Shown here: in pieces, positions 15,771-27,025 of the stretch | Layout: each line of letters starts with the position of its first letter | Position numbering within the stretch: position 1 is the stretch's first letter | NCBI GenBank assembly: GCA_903898785.1 | Contig: CAIUGU010000048.1 | Location: forward strand, 1 to 32,771 | Direction of reading: 5' to 3' | DNA length: 32,771 bases | Source of the DNA: an uncultured Pseudomonadota bacterium | Lineage (GTDB): Bacteria > Pseudomonadota > Gammaproteobacteria > Steroidobacterales > Steroidobacteraceae | Notes under the pieces: model-generated | Told to the model about the DNA's origin: nothing | What the model saw: the letters and a program-made list of their open reading frames with translations, nothing else | The model's database searches: none | Program-made: the position numbers and the translations under genes

Positions 15771-18446
15771 ATGCCCCTATCCCGCACCCAGCGCATCCTG
15801 TCGAGCCTGCTCGTCGCCCTGATCTTCGCGGGCGTCACGTACGGCCTGTGGGCCTACATGAACCAGCCCACGCAGGAGCCGCCGTGGCCGAAGCGCATCC
15901 AGGGGTTCGCGTTCTCCCCGTACCGCATCGACCAGGACGCCACGCTCGACCAGCTGCCTTCCGAAGAGCAGCTCGCCGAAGACCTGGCCGTCCTCGCCGG
16001 CAAGACCGTTGCCGTCCGCACGTATTCCACGATCGGCTCCGTCGGCGAAGTGCCGCGGATCGCGTGGCAGCAGAAGCCCCGCATCAAGGTCGCGCTCGGC
16101 ACGTGGCTCGACAAGCGCACCGAACGCAACGAAGAAGAGATCGAGAACGCGATCCGGATCGCCAGGACGCAGCCCAACATCATCCGGGTGTTCGTCGGCA
16201 ACGAATCGGTGCTGCGCGGCGACCTCACGATCGCCGAGCTGACGGCTTACCTGGACAGGGTACGGGCCGCCGTCGACAAACCGGTGAGCACCGCCGAACC
16301 GTGGCACGTCTGGCTCGCGCACCCGGAACTCGCGAACCACGTCGACTTCATCGGCGTGCACATGCTGCCGTACTGGGAAGGCGTCGATGTCTTCGAAGCG
16401 AACGACTACATCGTCGACAAGATGAACCGGCTGGAAGCCGCGTTCCCCGGCAAGCGCATCATCATCGGCGAAGTGGGCTGGCCGTCCGACGGCCGGACGC
16501 GGGAGAAGGCGGTCGCCTCGCCTGCAAACGAGGCGCTGTTCCTCAGGCGCTTCATCGCACGCGCGAAGCAGGAGAAGTACGTCTACTACGTGATGGAGGC
16601 GTTCGACCAGCCGTGGAAGTCGGCCATCGAAGGTTCGGTCGGTGCTTACTGGGGCGTGTACGACGTCAACCGCAAGCCGAAGTTCGAGTTCGTCGACCCC
16701 ATCATCCGCATCCCTGAATGGCATGTCCTCGCCGGCCTGTCGGTCGTGATCTCGGGCCTGCTGCTCGGGGCGATCTACATGTTCAGCGGCTCCCTCGGCA
16801 CGCGCGGACGGAGTTTCCTCGCGGCGGTCGTCTACGCGACGGCAACCGTCACCGTACTCATCATCTACGACTACTCGCAGAAGTACCTGACGATCACCGG
16901 GGTGCTGGTGGGCACGCTGCTGATCATCGGCATGCTCGGCCTGATCGCGGTGATGCTGGCCGAAGCGCACGAGTGGGCCGAAGCGCGCTGGGATACGGGA
17001 CGGCGGCGGCTGCTGCAGATCAACAAGAGCAGCAATGCGGCCGTGGCCGCGGCGTCCGCTTCAGGCGCGGTGCGCAAGGTGTCGATCCACGTGCCGGCCT
17101 ACAACGAACCGCCGCAGATGCTGATCGAGACGCTGGATGCGCTGGCACGCCTCGATTACCCGGATTTCGAAGTCCTCGTCATCGACAACAACACGAAAGA
17201 CGAGGCCATCTGGAGGCCCGTCGAGACGCACTGCCTTGGCCTCGGGCCGCGCTTCCGCTTCTTCCATGTGAGCCCGCTGGCCGGCTTCAAGGCGGGCGCC
17301 CTCAACTTCGCGCTCCGCCACACGGCGCCGGACGCCGAAGTGGTCGCCGTCATCGACAGCGATTACAAGGTCGAATCCGGCTGGCTCAAGGAACTCGTGC
17401 CGGCGTTCGACAATCCGCGAACGGCCATCGTGCAGGCGCCGCAGGACTACCGCGACGCCGACGACAACCTGTTCAAGGCCATGTGCCACGCGGAGTATCG
17501 CGGCTTCTTCCAGATCGGCATGGTCACGCGCAACGAGCGCAACGCGATCATCCAGCACGGCACGATGACGCTGGTCCGTCGCACCGTGCTCGAGAGCGTC
17601 GAAGGCTGGGCCGAGTGGTGCATCACCGAGGACGCGGATCTCGGCCTCAAGATCTTCGAAGCCGGCTACGAGGCCACGTACTCGCCGACAAGCTACGGCC
17701 GCGGCCTGATGCCGGACACGTTCATCGACTTCAAGAAGCAGCGCTTCCGCTGGGCCTACGGCGCGATGCAGATCCTGCGGGCACACACGAGTTCGCTGTT
17801 CTCGCACCGCGACGAGCGACTGACCGCCGGGCAGCGTTATCACTTCATCGCCGGCTGGCTGCCGTGGATCGCGGACGGCCTCAACCTGCTGTTCAATGCG
17901 CTCGCGATCGGCTGGACCATCGCCATGATCATCGCGCCGGCTCGCATCGAACCGCCCTTGCTGATGTTCTCGGTGCTGCCGTTGTCGCTGTTCACGTTCA
18001 AGCTAGTGAAGCTGATCCACCTGTACGTGACGCGCGTGAAAGCGAATCTCCGGCAGACCTTCGCCGCGGCCCTTGCGGGGCTCGCGCTGTCGCACACCAT
18101 CGGTCTCGCCACCGTCAAGGGCCTGGTCACGAAGGACGAACCATTCTTCCGCACGCCGAAGCAGGCGCAGCCGCACGCGTTCGCCGCGGCAGTGGCCGCC
18201 GCGCGCCAGGAATCGCTGCTCATGCTCGCGTTGTGGCTGGCTGCGCTCGGGCTGCAGACGGTGCCCGAGGAACTGAGCAGCCCGGACCTGTCGGTGTGGA
18301 CTGCCGTGCTGCTGATCCAGTCGATTCCGTATGCCGCTGCGCTCGCGGTGTCGTTGATCAGCGCATTCAACCTGCCGGCGCGATGGCTGGGTTCAACGCC
18401 TTCGCCGGCAGTCGGCGGACCGGCGGAACAGGGCAGCCAGCCCTAA
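15771..18446 (+). CDS. ndvB: NdvB-like beta-glucan synthase (GH17-like domain plus GT2)
   Basis: The 891-residue inner-membrane protein has an N-terminal helix (about 7-28). A periplasmic GH17-like domain (about 42-310) carries the acid/base VGNE (E145) and nucleophile IIGEVGWPSDG (E234). Four or so helices follow (about 318-398), then a cytoplasmic GT2 domain with VPAYNEPP, DSDY (529-532, DxD), TEDAD (619-623) and QRFRW (657-661), and C-terminal helices. This matches the Pseudomonas/Bradyrhizobium-type NdvB that makes beta-1,3 (cyclic) glucans from UDP-glucose and processes them by transglycosylation. Products usually serve osmoadaptation or biofilm tolerance. All catalytic residues are present. 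The gene ends overlapping the stop codon of the convergent oxidoreductase gene (18443-18446). Linkage type is inferred from the family. Confidence 0.92.
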   Translation: MPLSRTQRILSSLLVALIFAGVTYGLWAYMNQPTQEPPWPKRIQGFAFSPYRIDQDATLDQLPSEEQLAEDLAVLAGKTVAVRTYSTIGSVGEVPRIAWQQKPRIKVALGTWLDKRTERNEEEIENAIRIARTQPNIIRVFVGNESVLRGDLTIAELTAYLDRVRAAVDKPVSTAEPWHVWLAHPELANHVDFIGVHMLPYWEGVDVFEANDYIVDKMNRLEAAFPGKRIIIGEVGWPSDGRTREKAVASPANEALFLRRFIARAKQEKYVYYVMEAFDQPWKSAIEGSVGAYWGVYDVNRKPKFEFVDPIIRIPEWHVLAGLSVVISGLLLGAIYMFSGSLGTRGRSFLAAVVYATATVTVLIIYDYSQKYLTITGVLVGTLLIIGMLGLIAVMLAEAHEWAEARWDTGRRRLLQINKSSNAAVAAASASGAVRKVSIHVPAYNEPPQMLIETLDALARLDYPDFEVLVIDNNTKDEAIWRPVETHCLGLGPRFRFFHVSPLAGFKAGALNFALRHTAPDAEVVAVIDSDYKVESGWLKELVPAFDNPRTAIVQAPQDYRDADDNLFKAMCHAEYRGFFQIGMVTRNERNAIIQHGTMTLVRRTVLESVEGWAEWCITEDADLGLKIFEAGYEATYSPTSYGRGLMPDTFIDFKKQRFRWAYGAMQILRAHTSSLFSHRDERLTAGQRYHFIAGWLPWIADGLNLLFNALAIGWTIAMIIAPARIEPPLLMFSVLPLSLFTFKLVKLIHLYVTRVKANLRQTFAAALAGLALSHTIGLATVKGLVTKDEPFFRTPKQAQPHAFAAAVAAARQESLLMLALWLAALGLQTVPEELSSPDLSVWTAVLLIQSIPYAAALAVSLISAFNLPARWLGSTPSPAVGGPAEQGSQP

Positions 18447-19411
18447 GGCGTCGCCAGTACCCGCTGCGCGAGGCTCGTGCCGCTCGTCCAGGCGGCTTCG
18501 GCTCGGGCATCGAGGCACCAGTCGCCACAGAGCCCGAAGCGCAGGTTCGCGTCCCAGATGCACGGCTCGCCCAGCGGTTGTTCCACTCGTGCATAACGCC
18601 ACAGGTGGGCGTCGCGATACTTCGGCCGTGCAGTAACGCCCATGCGTGCGGCGAATTCCGCCACGAGCGCCTCGGCCACCGACGCATGCGTGTCATCGAT
18701 GTGATCCCGGGTCCACTCGGACGATGCGTGCAGCACCCAGCAGTCGTCCGTTGCCAGTCGGCCGGGCTTGCCCACATCCCGCGCCGCCCAGGACAGCGTG
18801 CCTTCCTGGTCCGTCAGTACATCGGCAGGCACGTCGAGGCGGTCCGCATAGGCCACCATCGCCGCCCAGCAGGGCGCCATGCGCACGTTGCGCAACCGCA
18901 CCTCGACATCCAGCGTCTCCGTGAAATCGCGCGTCAGCTCGACGGCCTGCGGAGCCGGAACGGCCAGCAACAACACCGCGAACGGCCCGAGCACATCGCC
19001 CGATTCGGTCTTCAGGAACCACTCGCCGTCCCGTCGCTCGCACATGAGTACCTTGAGGCCGCGCTTCACGTCGAGCCCGGCCGCCAGCGGCTTGACGATG
19101 CCGCTCATGCCGGGAACTCCGACGTACCAAGGCTCGCGCTGTGACACGCCTCGGGCTGCCGGCTGCCACTGCGCTGCGTAGCCGGTCGCGCTCGCCAGTT
19201 CCATGTAGTCGCGAAATCCTGCGTCGCGGACCATCAGGTACTGTGCGCCGTGGTCGAAGGCGAGCCTGCCGACGCGCCGGGTCGCAATCCGCCCGCCGAC
19301 TCCACGGCTCTTCTCGAGAACCGTCACCGCATGCTGCGCCCCGAACAGCACCCTCGCGCACGCGAGGCCAGCAAGGCCCGCTCCCACGATCGCCACCGCG
19401 CCTTCAGTCAT
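18443..19411 (-). CDS. Renalase-like FAD-dependent oxidoreductase
   Basis: The 322-residue flavoprotein begins with an FAD dinucleotide fold: VAIVGAGLAGLACARVL (6-22), an acidic end of strand 2 in VLEKSRGVGGR, then GGRIATRR and FDHGAQYLMVRD. The C-terminal FAD contact is FGLCGDWCLDARAEAAWTSG. This is the bacterial renalase/amine-oxidase-like layout; bacterial renalases oxidise isomeric dihydro forms of NAD(P)H, a metabolite repair role. Here the substrate is inferred from the family only. It is a single gene, convergent with the glucan synthase (stop codons share bases) and divergent from the metallopeptidase gene with about 145 bp between them. Confidence 0.88.
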   Translation of the reverse strand: MTEGAVAIVGAGLAGLACARVLFGAQHAVTVLEKSRGVGGRIATRRVGRLAFDHGAQYLMVRDAGFRDYMELASATGYAAQWQPAARGVSQREPWYVGVPGMSGIVKPLAAGLDVKRGLKVLMCERRDGEWFLKTESGDVLGPFAVLLLAVPAPQAVELTRDFTETLDVEVRLRNVRMAPCWAAMVAYADRLDVPADVLTDQEGTLSWAARDVGKPGRLATDDCWVLHASSEWTRDHIDDTHASVAEALVAEFAARMGVTARPKYRDAHLWRYARVEQPLGEPCIWDANLRFGLCGDWCLDARAEAAWTSGTSLAQRVLATP

Positions 19412-19557
19412 TGCATTCCCTCATTTGCCGCATCTTGACCGAATCGACGCCTGTGAGTCGATGTCCTTCACGAACTCCCGATATCCTCCCCCTATCGCGC
19501 GCGACCACCGAGCGGTACGCTCTGGCCTCCATTCATCCGTTCCGGACACCTCAAACC

Positions 19558-20436
19558 ATGCGCTGGCAAGGCCGCAAGCAGAGCGAAAATATCGAGGACC
19601 GTCGCGGCAGCCGGCTGTCGCGCGGCGTCGGCTTGGGCGGCATCGGCTTGGGCGGCATCGGCACCGTCGTCGTCATCCTCATCGCGCTGTACACCGGCCA
19701 GGACCCGACGAGACTGCTGCAGAATGTCGAGCAGATGACGGGAGGCGGCCAGGCGCAGGTGGAGCAGGGTCCGTACCAGGAATCGGCTGCCGAAGCGCAG
19801 TTGCGCGAGTTCACCGGATTCGTGCTGGCCGATACCGAAGAGACGTGGAATACGCTGTTCGCAGCGGCCGGCCGGCAATACGTGGAGCCGACCCTCGTGC
19901 TGTTCAGCGGCGCGGTCGAGTCGGCCTGCGGCCAGGCGGAATCCGCGGTCGGCCCGTTCTATTGCCCGGGCGACCAGAAGGTCTACATCGACCTGTCGTT
20001 CTACGAGGACCTGCAAGCCAAGCTCGGCGCGGGTGGCGACTTCGCGCAGGCCTACGTCATCGCGCACGAAGTCGGTCATCACGTACAGACGTTGCTCGGG
20101 ATCTCCGAGCGCAACCAGGCCGCGCGCCGCCAGGCCAGCGAGGTCGAGGCGAATGCGCTCTCGGTCCGCCAGGAACTGCAGGCCGACTGCTTCGCCGGGA
20201 TCTGGGCCCACAACGCCGACCAGTCGCGACAGCTGCTGGAAGCCGGCGACATCGAGGAGGGCCTGAACGCTGCCAACGCGATCGGTGACGACCGCCTGCA
20301 GCGTCAGTCGCAGGGGTACGTGTCGCCCGACTCGTTCACTCACGGCTCCTCAGAGCAGCGCGTCACCTGGTTCCGCCGTGGCTTCTCGACCGGCGACATG
20401 AACCAGTGCGACGCGTTCGCTGCGCGGACGCTCTGA
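19558..20436 (+). CDS. YpfJ-type neutral zinc metallopeptidase
   Basis: The 292-residue protein has a short charged cytoplasmic start (MRWQGRKQSENIEDRRGS), a Gly-rich membrane helix (about 23-46) and an extracytoplasmic zinc protease domain with HEVGHH (170-175) and a downstream ELQADCFAG (206-214) supplying the third ligand. The start at 19558 matches the family N-terminus; a longer open frame upstream (from 19141) lies in the neighbouring divergent gene and is rejected. The Gly-rich start of the helix is encoded by a 15-bp tandem duplication (GLGGI twice, about 19629-19658). Substrates of this family are unknown; periplasmic quality control is a reasonable guess. Confidence 0.94.
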   Translation: MRWQGRKQSENIEDRRGSRLSRGVGLGGIGLGGIGTVVVILIALYTGQDPTRLLQNVEQMTGGGQAQVEQGPYQESAAEAQLREFTGFVLADTEETWNTLFAAAGRQYVEPTLVLFSGAVESACGQAESAVGPFYCPGDQKVYIDLSFYEDLQAKLGAGGDFAQAYVIAHEVGHHVQTLLGISERNQAARRQASEVEANALSVRQELQADCFAGIWAHNADQSRQLLEAGDIEEGLNAANAIGDDRLQRQSQGYVSPDSFTHGSSEQRVTWFRRGFSTGDMNQCDAFAARTL

Positions 20437-20488
20437 TTCTCCGTCGGCGCATTGGCTGCGACAGCCGGCAGCGCTGAATCAGGATCCC

Positions 20489-23044
20489 GTGGCGCCTCCC
20501 TTACCCATCACCGAAGCGCTGCCGCGCCTGCTGGCCGCGCTCGAACATGAACGCAACGTCGTGCTGGAAGCGCCTCCGGGCGCCGGCAAGTCGACGGGCG
20601 TTCCGCTGGCGCTGCTGGACGCGAAGTGGCTTGGGGCAGGCCGGATCCTGATGCTGGAGCCGCGACGGCTCGCCGCCCGCGCGGTTGCGTCCCGCATGGC
20701 GTCGCTGCTCGGCGAACCCGTCGGCAGGACCGTCGGCTATCGCACGCGGCTCGACACCAAAGTCAGCGCCGCGACCCGCATCGAAGTCGTCACCGAAGGC
20801 ATCCTCACGCGACGACTGCAGCGCGACCAGTCGCTCGACGGCGTGGCGCTCGTCATCTTCGACGAGTATCACGAACGCAGCCTCAATGCGGACCTCGGCC
20901 TGGCGCTGTGCCTCGACGTGCAGGGCACGTTGCGCGAAGACCTGCGGCTGCTCGTCATGTCCGCGACGCTGGATGGCGAAGCGGTAGCCCGATTGCTCGG
21001 CAATGCACCGCGCATTACGTCGGCCGGCAAGTCCTTTGCCGTCGATGTGCACTATCAGACGGTGACGCCGCAGGCGAACCGCAGCGGGTCCACTCCATGG
21101 GTCGACATCGCGAGCCAGATGGCCCGCACGATCGGTCGGGTACTCGACGCGGCTCCTGGCGATGTCCTCGCCTTTCTTCCCGGCCAGGGCGAGATCCGGC
21201 GCACCGAGCGACTGCTGCTTGACGCGACGCTTCCGCCCGGCACGCGGGTACTCCCCTTATATGGCGACCTCCCGATTGCGCAACAGGACGCCGCTCTGGA
21301 ACCGGCGCCCGCGGGACAACGCAAGATCGTGCTGGCCACCAACATCGCGGAGACGAGCCTCACGATCGAAGGGATTCGCATCGTCGTCGACTCCGGCCTT
21401 GAACGCCGTGCGCGCTTCGACCCCGGCACGGGCATGAGTCGCCTCGAGACCGTTCGCATCGCCCGCTCGGCAGCCGACCAACGCAGGGGACGCGCGGGCC
21501 GCTTGAGCAGCGGCGTTTGCTATCGCCTGTGGACCGAGACCGAACAGGCCGCGTTGGCCGCACAAACCCCGGCAGAAATCCTCGAGGCCGATCTTGCTCC
21601 GCTCGCGCTCGAACTCGCGCTGTGGGGCGTGACGTCGCCGACGCAGCTGCGCTGGCTCGACGCGCCCCCTGCCGGCAGCTACTCGCAGGCGGTCGAATTG
21701 CTGCAAGCACTGGGTGCGCTGGCAGACGACGGACGGATCACCGCGCACGGCCGCGAGATGTCGGCGCTGGGTACGCATCCACGGCTCGCGCACATGTTGC
21801 TCAAGGCCCGCGCTGCGGGCGCCACCCGCCTCGGCACCGAGCTTGCCGCGCTGCTCGCCGAGCGCGACTTCCTGCGCACGCGTGATGCGACGCGCGATGC
21901 GGACTTGCGACTGCGCATCGACGCACTGCGTGAACGCGGCCGGTTGCCGAGTGGCATGGAAGCCGACCAGGGCGCTCGCCAGCGCATCCTGCAGGCGGCG
22001 AGCCTGCTGGCGCGACAGTTGGGCGAGGCGACGGATCGTGAGCGCATCGACACCGATGTGATGACCGGCGAACTGCTGGCGCACGCGTACCCCGACCGCA
22101 TCGGCCTCGCGCGATCCGAGGGACAAGGCGACTCTGCACGCTACCTGCTTTCCGGCGGACGCGGTGCGATGCTGAAGGACGCGCAGCTCCTCAGCCGTGC
22201 GGAGATGCTTGTCGTGGCCGAACTCGACGCCGGCGATCGCGATGCCCGCATTCGCCTCGCCGCACCGATCAGCCGTAGCCAGGTGGAGTCCGTGTTCCGC
22301 GATGCCCTCCGGGAGACGGAACGCATTGAATGGGACAGCCGCTCCAGCAGTGTCCTCGCACGCAAGGAATGCTGGCTTGGTGCGCTGAAGCTCGACGACC
22401 GTTTGCTCACTGCCAGCGATCCCGAGCGCATCCGTGCAGCGATGCTCGCCGGCATCCGCGAACTCGGCCTCGAGGCGTTGCCCTGGTCGAAGGACGCACG
22501 CGTCCTGCAGACCCGCATCGAGTTCGCGCGGCGCCACGACACCCAGGCGCCAAAACCCTGGCCGCGGGTCGATGATGACCACCTGCTCTCGACGCTGGAG
22601 GAATGGCTCGCTCCCTGGCTCGATGGCATCTCCCGCAAGGATCACCTGTCCCGGCTGGCGGTGGGAAAGATCCTCGAGTCCCTGCTCGACTGGCCGCAGC
22701 AGCAGCGATTGGCCAGCGTCGCCCCGACACACCTCGACGTCCCGAGCGGCTCGCGGATCCCGATCGAGTACACCGCCGAGGGCCCGGTGCTGTCGGTGCG
22801 GCTGCAGGAAGTGTTCGGGATGACGGAGACGCCGCTGCTGGGCGGCGGCAAGGTTCCCGTGACGATGCAGCTGCTGTCGCCTGCGCGCCGGCCGGTGCAG
22901 GTGACCCGCGACCTCAAGAGTTTCTGGGCCCGGGGCTACGCCGACGTCAAGCGCGAACTGAAGGGCCGGTACCCGCGGCACTATTGGCCGGACAACCCGC
23001 TCGAAGCGGAAGCGACCGCCCGGGCCAAACCCCGCGGGACGTGA
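20489..23044 (+). CDS. hrpB: ATP-dependent RNA helicase HrpB
   Basis: The 851-residue DEAH-box helicase has motif I PPGAGKST (29-36), motif II DEYH (125-128, then ERS), motif III SATLDG, motif V TNIAETSLTIEGI and motif VI QRRGRAGR, followed by the helicase-associated and HrpB C-terminal domains. Length is typical of proteobacterial HrpB (about 800-850). The start is a GTG at 20489, giving APPLPITEALPRLL, a normal family N-terminus; there is no better ATG. Biological role in most species is poorly defined (RNA metabolism). It follows the metallopeptidase gene by about 50 bp and may be co-transcribed. Confidence 0.97.
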   Translation: MAPPLPITEALPRLLAALEHERNVVLEAPPGAGKSTGVPLALLDAKWLGAGRILMLEPRRLAARAVASRMASLLGEPVGRTVGYRTRLDTKVSAATRIEVVTEGILTRRLQRDQSLDGVALVIFDEYHERSLNADLGLALCLDVQGTLREDLRLLVMSATLDGEAVARLLGNAPRITSAGKSFAVDVHYQTVTPQANRSGSTPWVDIASQMARTIGRVLDAAPGDVLAFLPGQGEIRRTERLLLDATLPPGTRVLPLYGDLPIAQQDAALEPAPAGQRKIVLATNIAETSLTIEGIRIVVDSGLERRARFDPGTGMSRLETVRIARSAADQRRGRAGRLSSGVCYRLWTETEQAALAAQTPAEILEADLAPLALELALWGVTSPTQLRWLDAPPAGSYSQAVELLQALGALADDGRITAHGREMSALGTHPRLAHMLLKARAAGATRLGTELAALLAERDFLRTRDATRDADLRLRIDALRERGRLPSGMEADQGARQRILQAASLLARQLGEATDRERIDTDVMTGELLAHAYPDRIGLARSEGQGDSARYLLSGGRGAMLKDAQLLSRAEMLVVAELDAGDRDARIRLAAPISRSQVESVFRDALRETERIEWDSRSSSVLARKECWLGALKLDDRLLTASDPERIRAAMLAGIRELGLEALPWSKDARVLQTRIEFARRHDTQAPKPWPRVDDDHLLSTLEEWLAPWLDGISRKDHLSRLAVGKILESLLDWPQQQRLASVAPTHLDVPSGSRIPIEYTAEGPVLSVRLQEVFGMTETPLLGGGKVPVTMQLLSPARRPVQVTRDLKSFWARGYADVKRELKGRYPRHYWPDNPLEAEATARAKPRGT

Positions 23045-23191
23045 CCCGACCGGAACGATGCGCTGCCGCATCCGCTTTTATTCAGTATTAATTCAGCCCG
23101 GTTGGGGTAAGACTAGCGTCAACGGAGAACCCTGAAGCCGCGGGCGTGGTCACAGGTGTCGTTCAACGCGATAAGCAATGGAGCAGCGAAC
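23045..23191. promoter_or_regulatory. Non-coding leader before the DUF6491 gene
   Basis: About 145 bp after hrpB contain an A/T-rich patch (TTATTCAGTATTAATTCAG, 23077-23095) with the repeated word ATTCAG, standing out in a GC-rich context. It probably holds the promoter of the secreted DUF6491 protein. I cannot assign exact -35/-10 boxes. Confidence 0.35.
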
Positions 23192-23662
23192 ATGAAAACA
23201 CGTATTCCTGGTGCATTGACTACCAAGGCTGGAGTCGTTGGCGCCGCGGCAGCCGCTGTCGTTGCCATGGTGCTGGGATCCACCCCCTTGTCCGCCGCCG
23301 AGAAGCCGGCCGCGAAGAAGGACGACAACAGCTGCATCTTCGCCGGCACGATCAACGACTGGCGCGGCCTGGACTCGCGCAACCTCGTGATCTGGGCGCC
23401 GAACAGCCATGTCGCCTACCACGTGACGCTGGGCTTCGCGCTGACTGACCTCAGGTCGACGGAAACGCTCGGTGTCGTCGACGGCAATGGCGACGGCCGC
23501 CTGTGCGGCTACGGCATGGACCAGCTGGTCATCACCAGCGGGCCATACCCGGAGAAGTCGACCATCACCGGCATGACGAAGCTGGACGATGCCGCGCTGG
23601 CCGAGCTCGGCGACAAGTACAAGGTGAACCTCGTGCGCAAAGGCAAGCCGGCCGCCAAGTAA
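23192..23662 (+). CDS. Secreted DUF6491-family protein
   Basis: The 156-residue exported protein has a signal peptide (MKTRIPGALTTKAGVVGAAA, hydrophobic to about 34, cleavage near LSAAE). The mature part has a Lys/Ala-rich linker and then the family core: DDNSCIFAGTINDW, RNLVIWAPNSHVAYHV and VDGNGDGRLCGYGMD. C48 and C105 could form a disulfide. It looks like a small periplasmic domain of unknown function. The ATG at 23192 is chosen because GGAGCAGCGAA precedes it and because it gives a proper signal peptide; an earlier in-frame start (23156) adds 12 residues without a ribosome site. It is the only gene on its own between hrpB and the DUF4404 gene. Confidence 0.88.
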   Translation: MKTRIPGALTTKAGVVGAAAAAVVAMVLGSTPLSAAEKPAAKKDDNSCIFAGTINDWRGLDSRNLVIWAPNSHVAYHVTLGFALTDLRSTETLGVVDGNGDGRLCGYGMDQLVITSGPYPEKSTITGMTKLDDAALAELGDKYKVNLVRKGKPAAK

Positions 23663-23734
23663 CGCGGTTCAACGGGCCCTCGGGCCGGAGTGCCTCGAGG
23701 TGACATTCCCTTAAAGAGGCACGCGGTTCCGCGC

Positions 23735-23775
23735 TTGCGAGCGTGGGCCGCGGCCCCTACCATGACTCTGTCATG
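23735..23775 (+). promoter_or_regulatory. Candidate sigma70 promoter with overlapping palindrome
   Basis: TTGCGA (23735-23740) and TACCAT (23758-23763) are 17 bp apart, a reasonable sigma70 pair. CATGAC-TCT-GTCATG (23761-23775), a perfect 6-bp dyad, overlaps the -10 box and the expected transcription start. It would drive the DUF4404 gene, whose ATG is at 23815. Upstream, GTGCCTC (23690-23696) and GAGGCAC (23716-23722) could form a loose hairpin after the DUF6491 gene. Confidence 0.38.
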
Positions 23776-23814
23776 CAGGCTTTGCCCCTGCGATTGCCAG
23801 CCCTGGAGCGAGTC

Positions 23815-24081
23815 ATGCCGTCTGCCCTGCATCAACGCCTTGAAGCCCTGCACGCCGAGCTCGCCGGCACCACCACGGTCGACGACGGCTCGCGGGAAGC
23901 GCTGGTTGCGCTGCTCGGCGATATCACCCGCCTGCTAGACAAGTCCGCCCCGGCCAGTACCGACGAGCAGCCTGTGGGCGAGCGCCTTGAAGCGCTGGCG
24001 CTCGGCTTCGAAGCCAAGCACCCGGCCCTCGGCACCGCGATCCGGCAGGTCGTCGACGCGTTGGGTAAAGCAGGCATCTGA
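23815..24081 (+). CDS. DUF4404-family small protein
   Basis: The 88-residue soluble, mostly helical protein reads MPSALHQRLEALHAELA near the start and ends FEAKHPALGTAIRQVVDALGKAGI, the typical DUF4404 pattern (short, acidic, two or three amphipathic helices). The start is set by GGAGCGA six bases upstream of the ATG; an in-frame ATG at 23773 overlaps the likely promoter. Function is unknown in the family. It is followed after about 85 bp by the HIT gene in the same direction. Confidence 0.88.
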   Translation: MPSALHQRLEALHAELAGTTTVDDGSREALVALLGDITRLLDKSAPASTDEQPVGERLEALALGFEAKHPALGTAIRQVVDALGKAGI

Positions 24082-24165
24082 CCATTCCCGAAGTCGTGAC
24101 GCAGGCATTGCCGCCCCCTCCCTCAAGGGCTGCGGAAGTCCCCTGACAGCGGGTAGACTTTGGCC

Positions 24166-24591
24166 ATGAGCTACGACACGAACAATATCTTCGCGCGGAT
24201 CCTCCGTGGCGAGATTCCCGCACACAAGGTCTTCGAGGACGAGGCCACGCTCGCGTTCATGGACGTGATGCCGCAGTCAGAAGGCCATACGCTGGTCATC
24301 CCGAAGGTCGCCGCCGAGAATCTGTTCGATCTGGCCCCCGCCGACCTCGGCCGGTTGATCCAGGTCACGCAGAAGGTCGCCGTCGCGGTTCGGGAAGCGT
24401 TCCGGCCAGACGGCCTCACGTTGATGCAATTCAACGGTCCCGAGGCGGGCCAGACCGTCTTCCACATTCATTTCCATATCGTGCCGCGCTACGTCGGTGT
24501 CGGACTGCGGTCGCATTCGCGACAGATGGCTGACAATGCGCTGCTGGCCGATCACGCGCAGCGTATCCGCGCGGCCCTTGGCAAGCCTTGA
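24166..24591 (+). CDS. HIT-family nucleotide hydrolase/transferase
   Basis: The 141-residue cytosolic protein has the histidine triad HIHFHIVPR (H100, H102, H104) and the family start [22 protein letters not shown] proteins of this HinT-like size hydrolyse nucleoside phosphoramidates or related adenylated compounds, with the middle-last histidine as nucleophile. The ATG at 24166 is preferred over a TTG six bases earlier. A TAGACT at 24154-24159 lies close upstream, so the mRNA may have a very short leader. The acetyl-CoA synthetase gene starts 37 bp downstream; both involve adenylates, but a functional link is speculation. Confidence 0.95.
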   Translation: MSYDTNNIFARILRGEIPAHKVFEDEATLAFMDVMPQSEGHTLVIPKVAAENLFDLAPADLGRLIQVTQKVAVAVREAFRPDGLTLMQFNGPEAGQTVFHIHFHIVPRYVGVGLRSHSRQMADNALLADHAQRIRAALGKP

Positions 24592-24628
24592 GCCGACTTC
24601 CCGCCAACCCGCTTCTTGCCCTGCTGCC

Positions 24629-26572
<1,944 letters not shown>

Positions 26573-27025
26573 CGCGCTAGCCCGGAAATAACGGAATCGA
26601 GGAACGCAGGGAAGCCAGAAGGTCACGGAAGCATCAGAGATGCCGTCACCCGGCCGGGGTGTCCGTTTGGTCCCTGCGTTCGTTACCGTCAGCTAACCGG
26701 CATTCGAGGGTGCCCGCCACGGACTGTCGTTGTGTAATCAGTCGTGGTCTCCGCTTCGCACCTCGCGCAGCGTCAACGCTAACGCCCAAGCGCAAAGTGT
26801 CTTCGATATGGCGCCTGTGGCGAGTGACGGCGACTGGACCAAACGGACACCCCGTCCGTGTGCCGGCTCGGAGACGGAGCGAAACCAATCGACTTTCTGC
26901 ATGAATACGCCAGATTCCGGTGTCGAATCGAGCGATGCCATGGGCTACAACTGTCCAGGAGAGACATGTATCCGCGATCCCGAACAGGGAATCGCCGTTG
27001 CCCATCCGACATTCGCATCCTTGGC
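26573..27025. other. Gene-free stretch, start of the accessory region
   Basis: About 450 bp after acs hold no convincing gene on either strand. Several short frames are open, but none has a recognisable product or clear codon bias. The main content is the inverted-repeat element at 26655-26854. The remaining 170 bp before the toxin-like gene show nothing I can name. Confidence 0.5.
26655..26854. repeat. 200-bp element with 19-bp perfect terminal inverted repeats (MITE-like)
   Basis: CGGGGTGTCCGTTTGGTCC at 26655-26673 is the exact reverse complement of 26836-26854. Inside, two nested pairings are visible, each with one bulged G: CGAGGGTGC (26705-26713) with GCACCTCG (26758-26765), and CCACGGACTG (26717-26726) with CAGTCGTGG (26739-26747). 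No reading frame fits inside, so this resembles a non-autonomous transposable element or a folded-DNA recombination substrate. No clear target-site duplication was found at the edges. A related end sequence lies at 27507-27529. Confidence 0.6.

Noticed and set aside
16718-19144. 808-codon forward open frame
   Set aside because: It overlaps the NdvB-like gene in another frame and crosses into the antisense of the renalase-like gene; composition is Arg/Gly/Ala-rich without motifs.
21257-23071. 604-codon reverse open frame
   Set aside because: It is antisense to hrpB, whose helicase motifs are intact.
24131-24165. Leaderless promoter for the HIT gene based on TAGACT at 24154
   Set aside because: A convincing -35 box at the right distance is missing, so it is only mentioned in the gene entry.
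26646-27005. 119-codon reverse open frame in the region after acs
   Set aside because: It has no recognisable family, runs through the inverted-repeat element and has irregular codon use.
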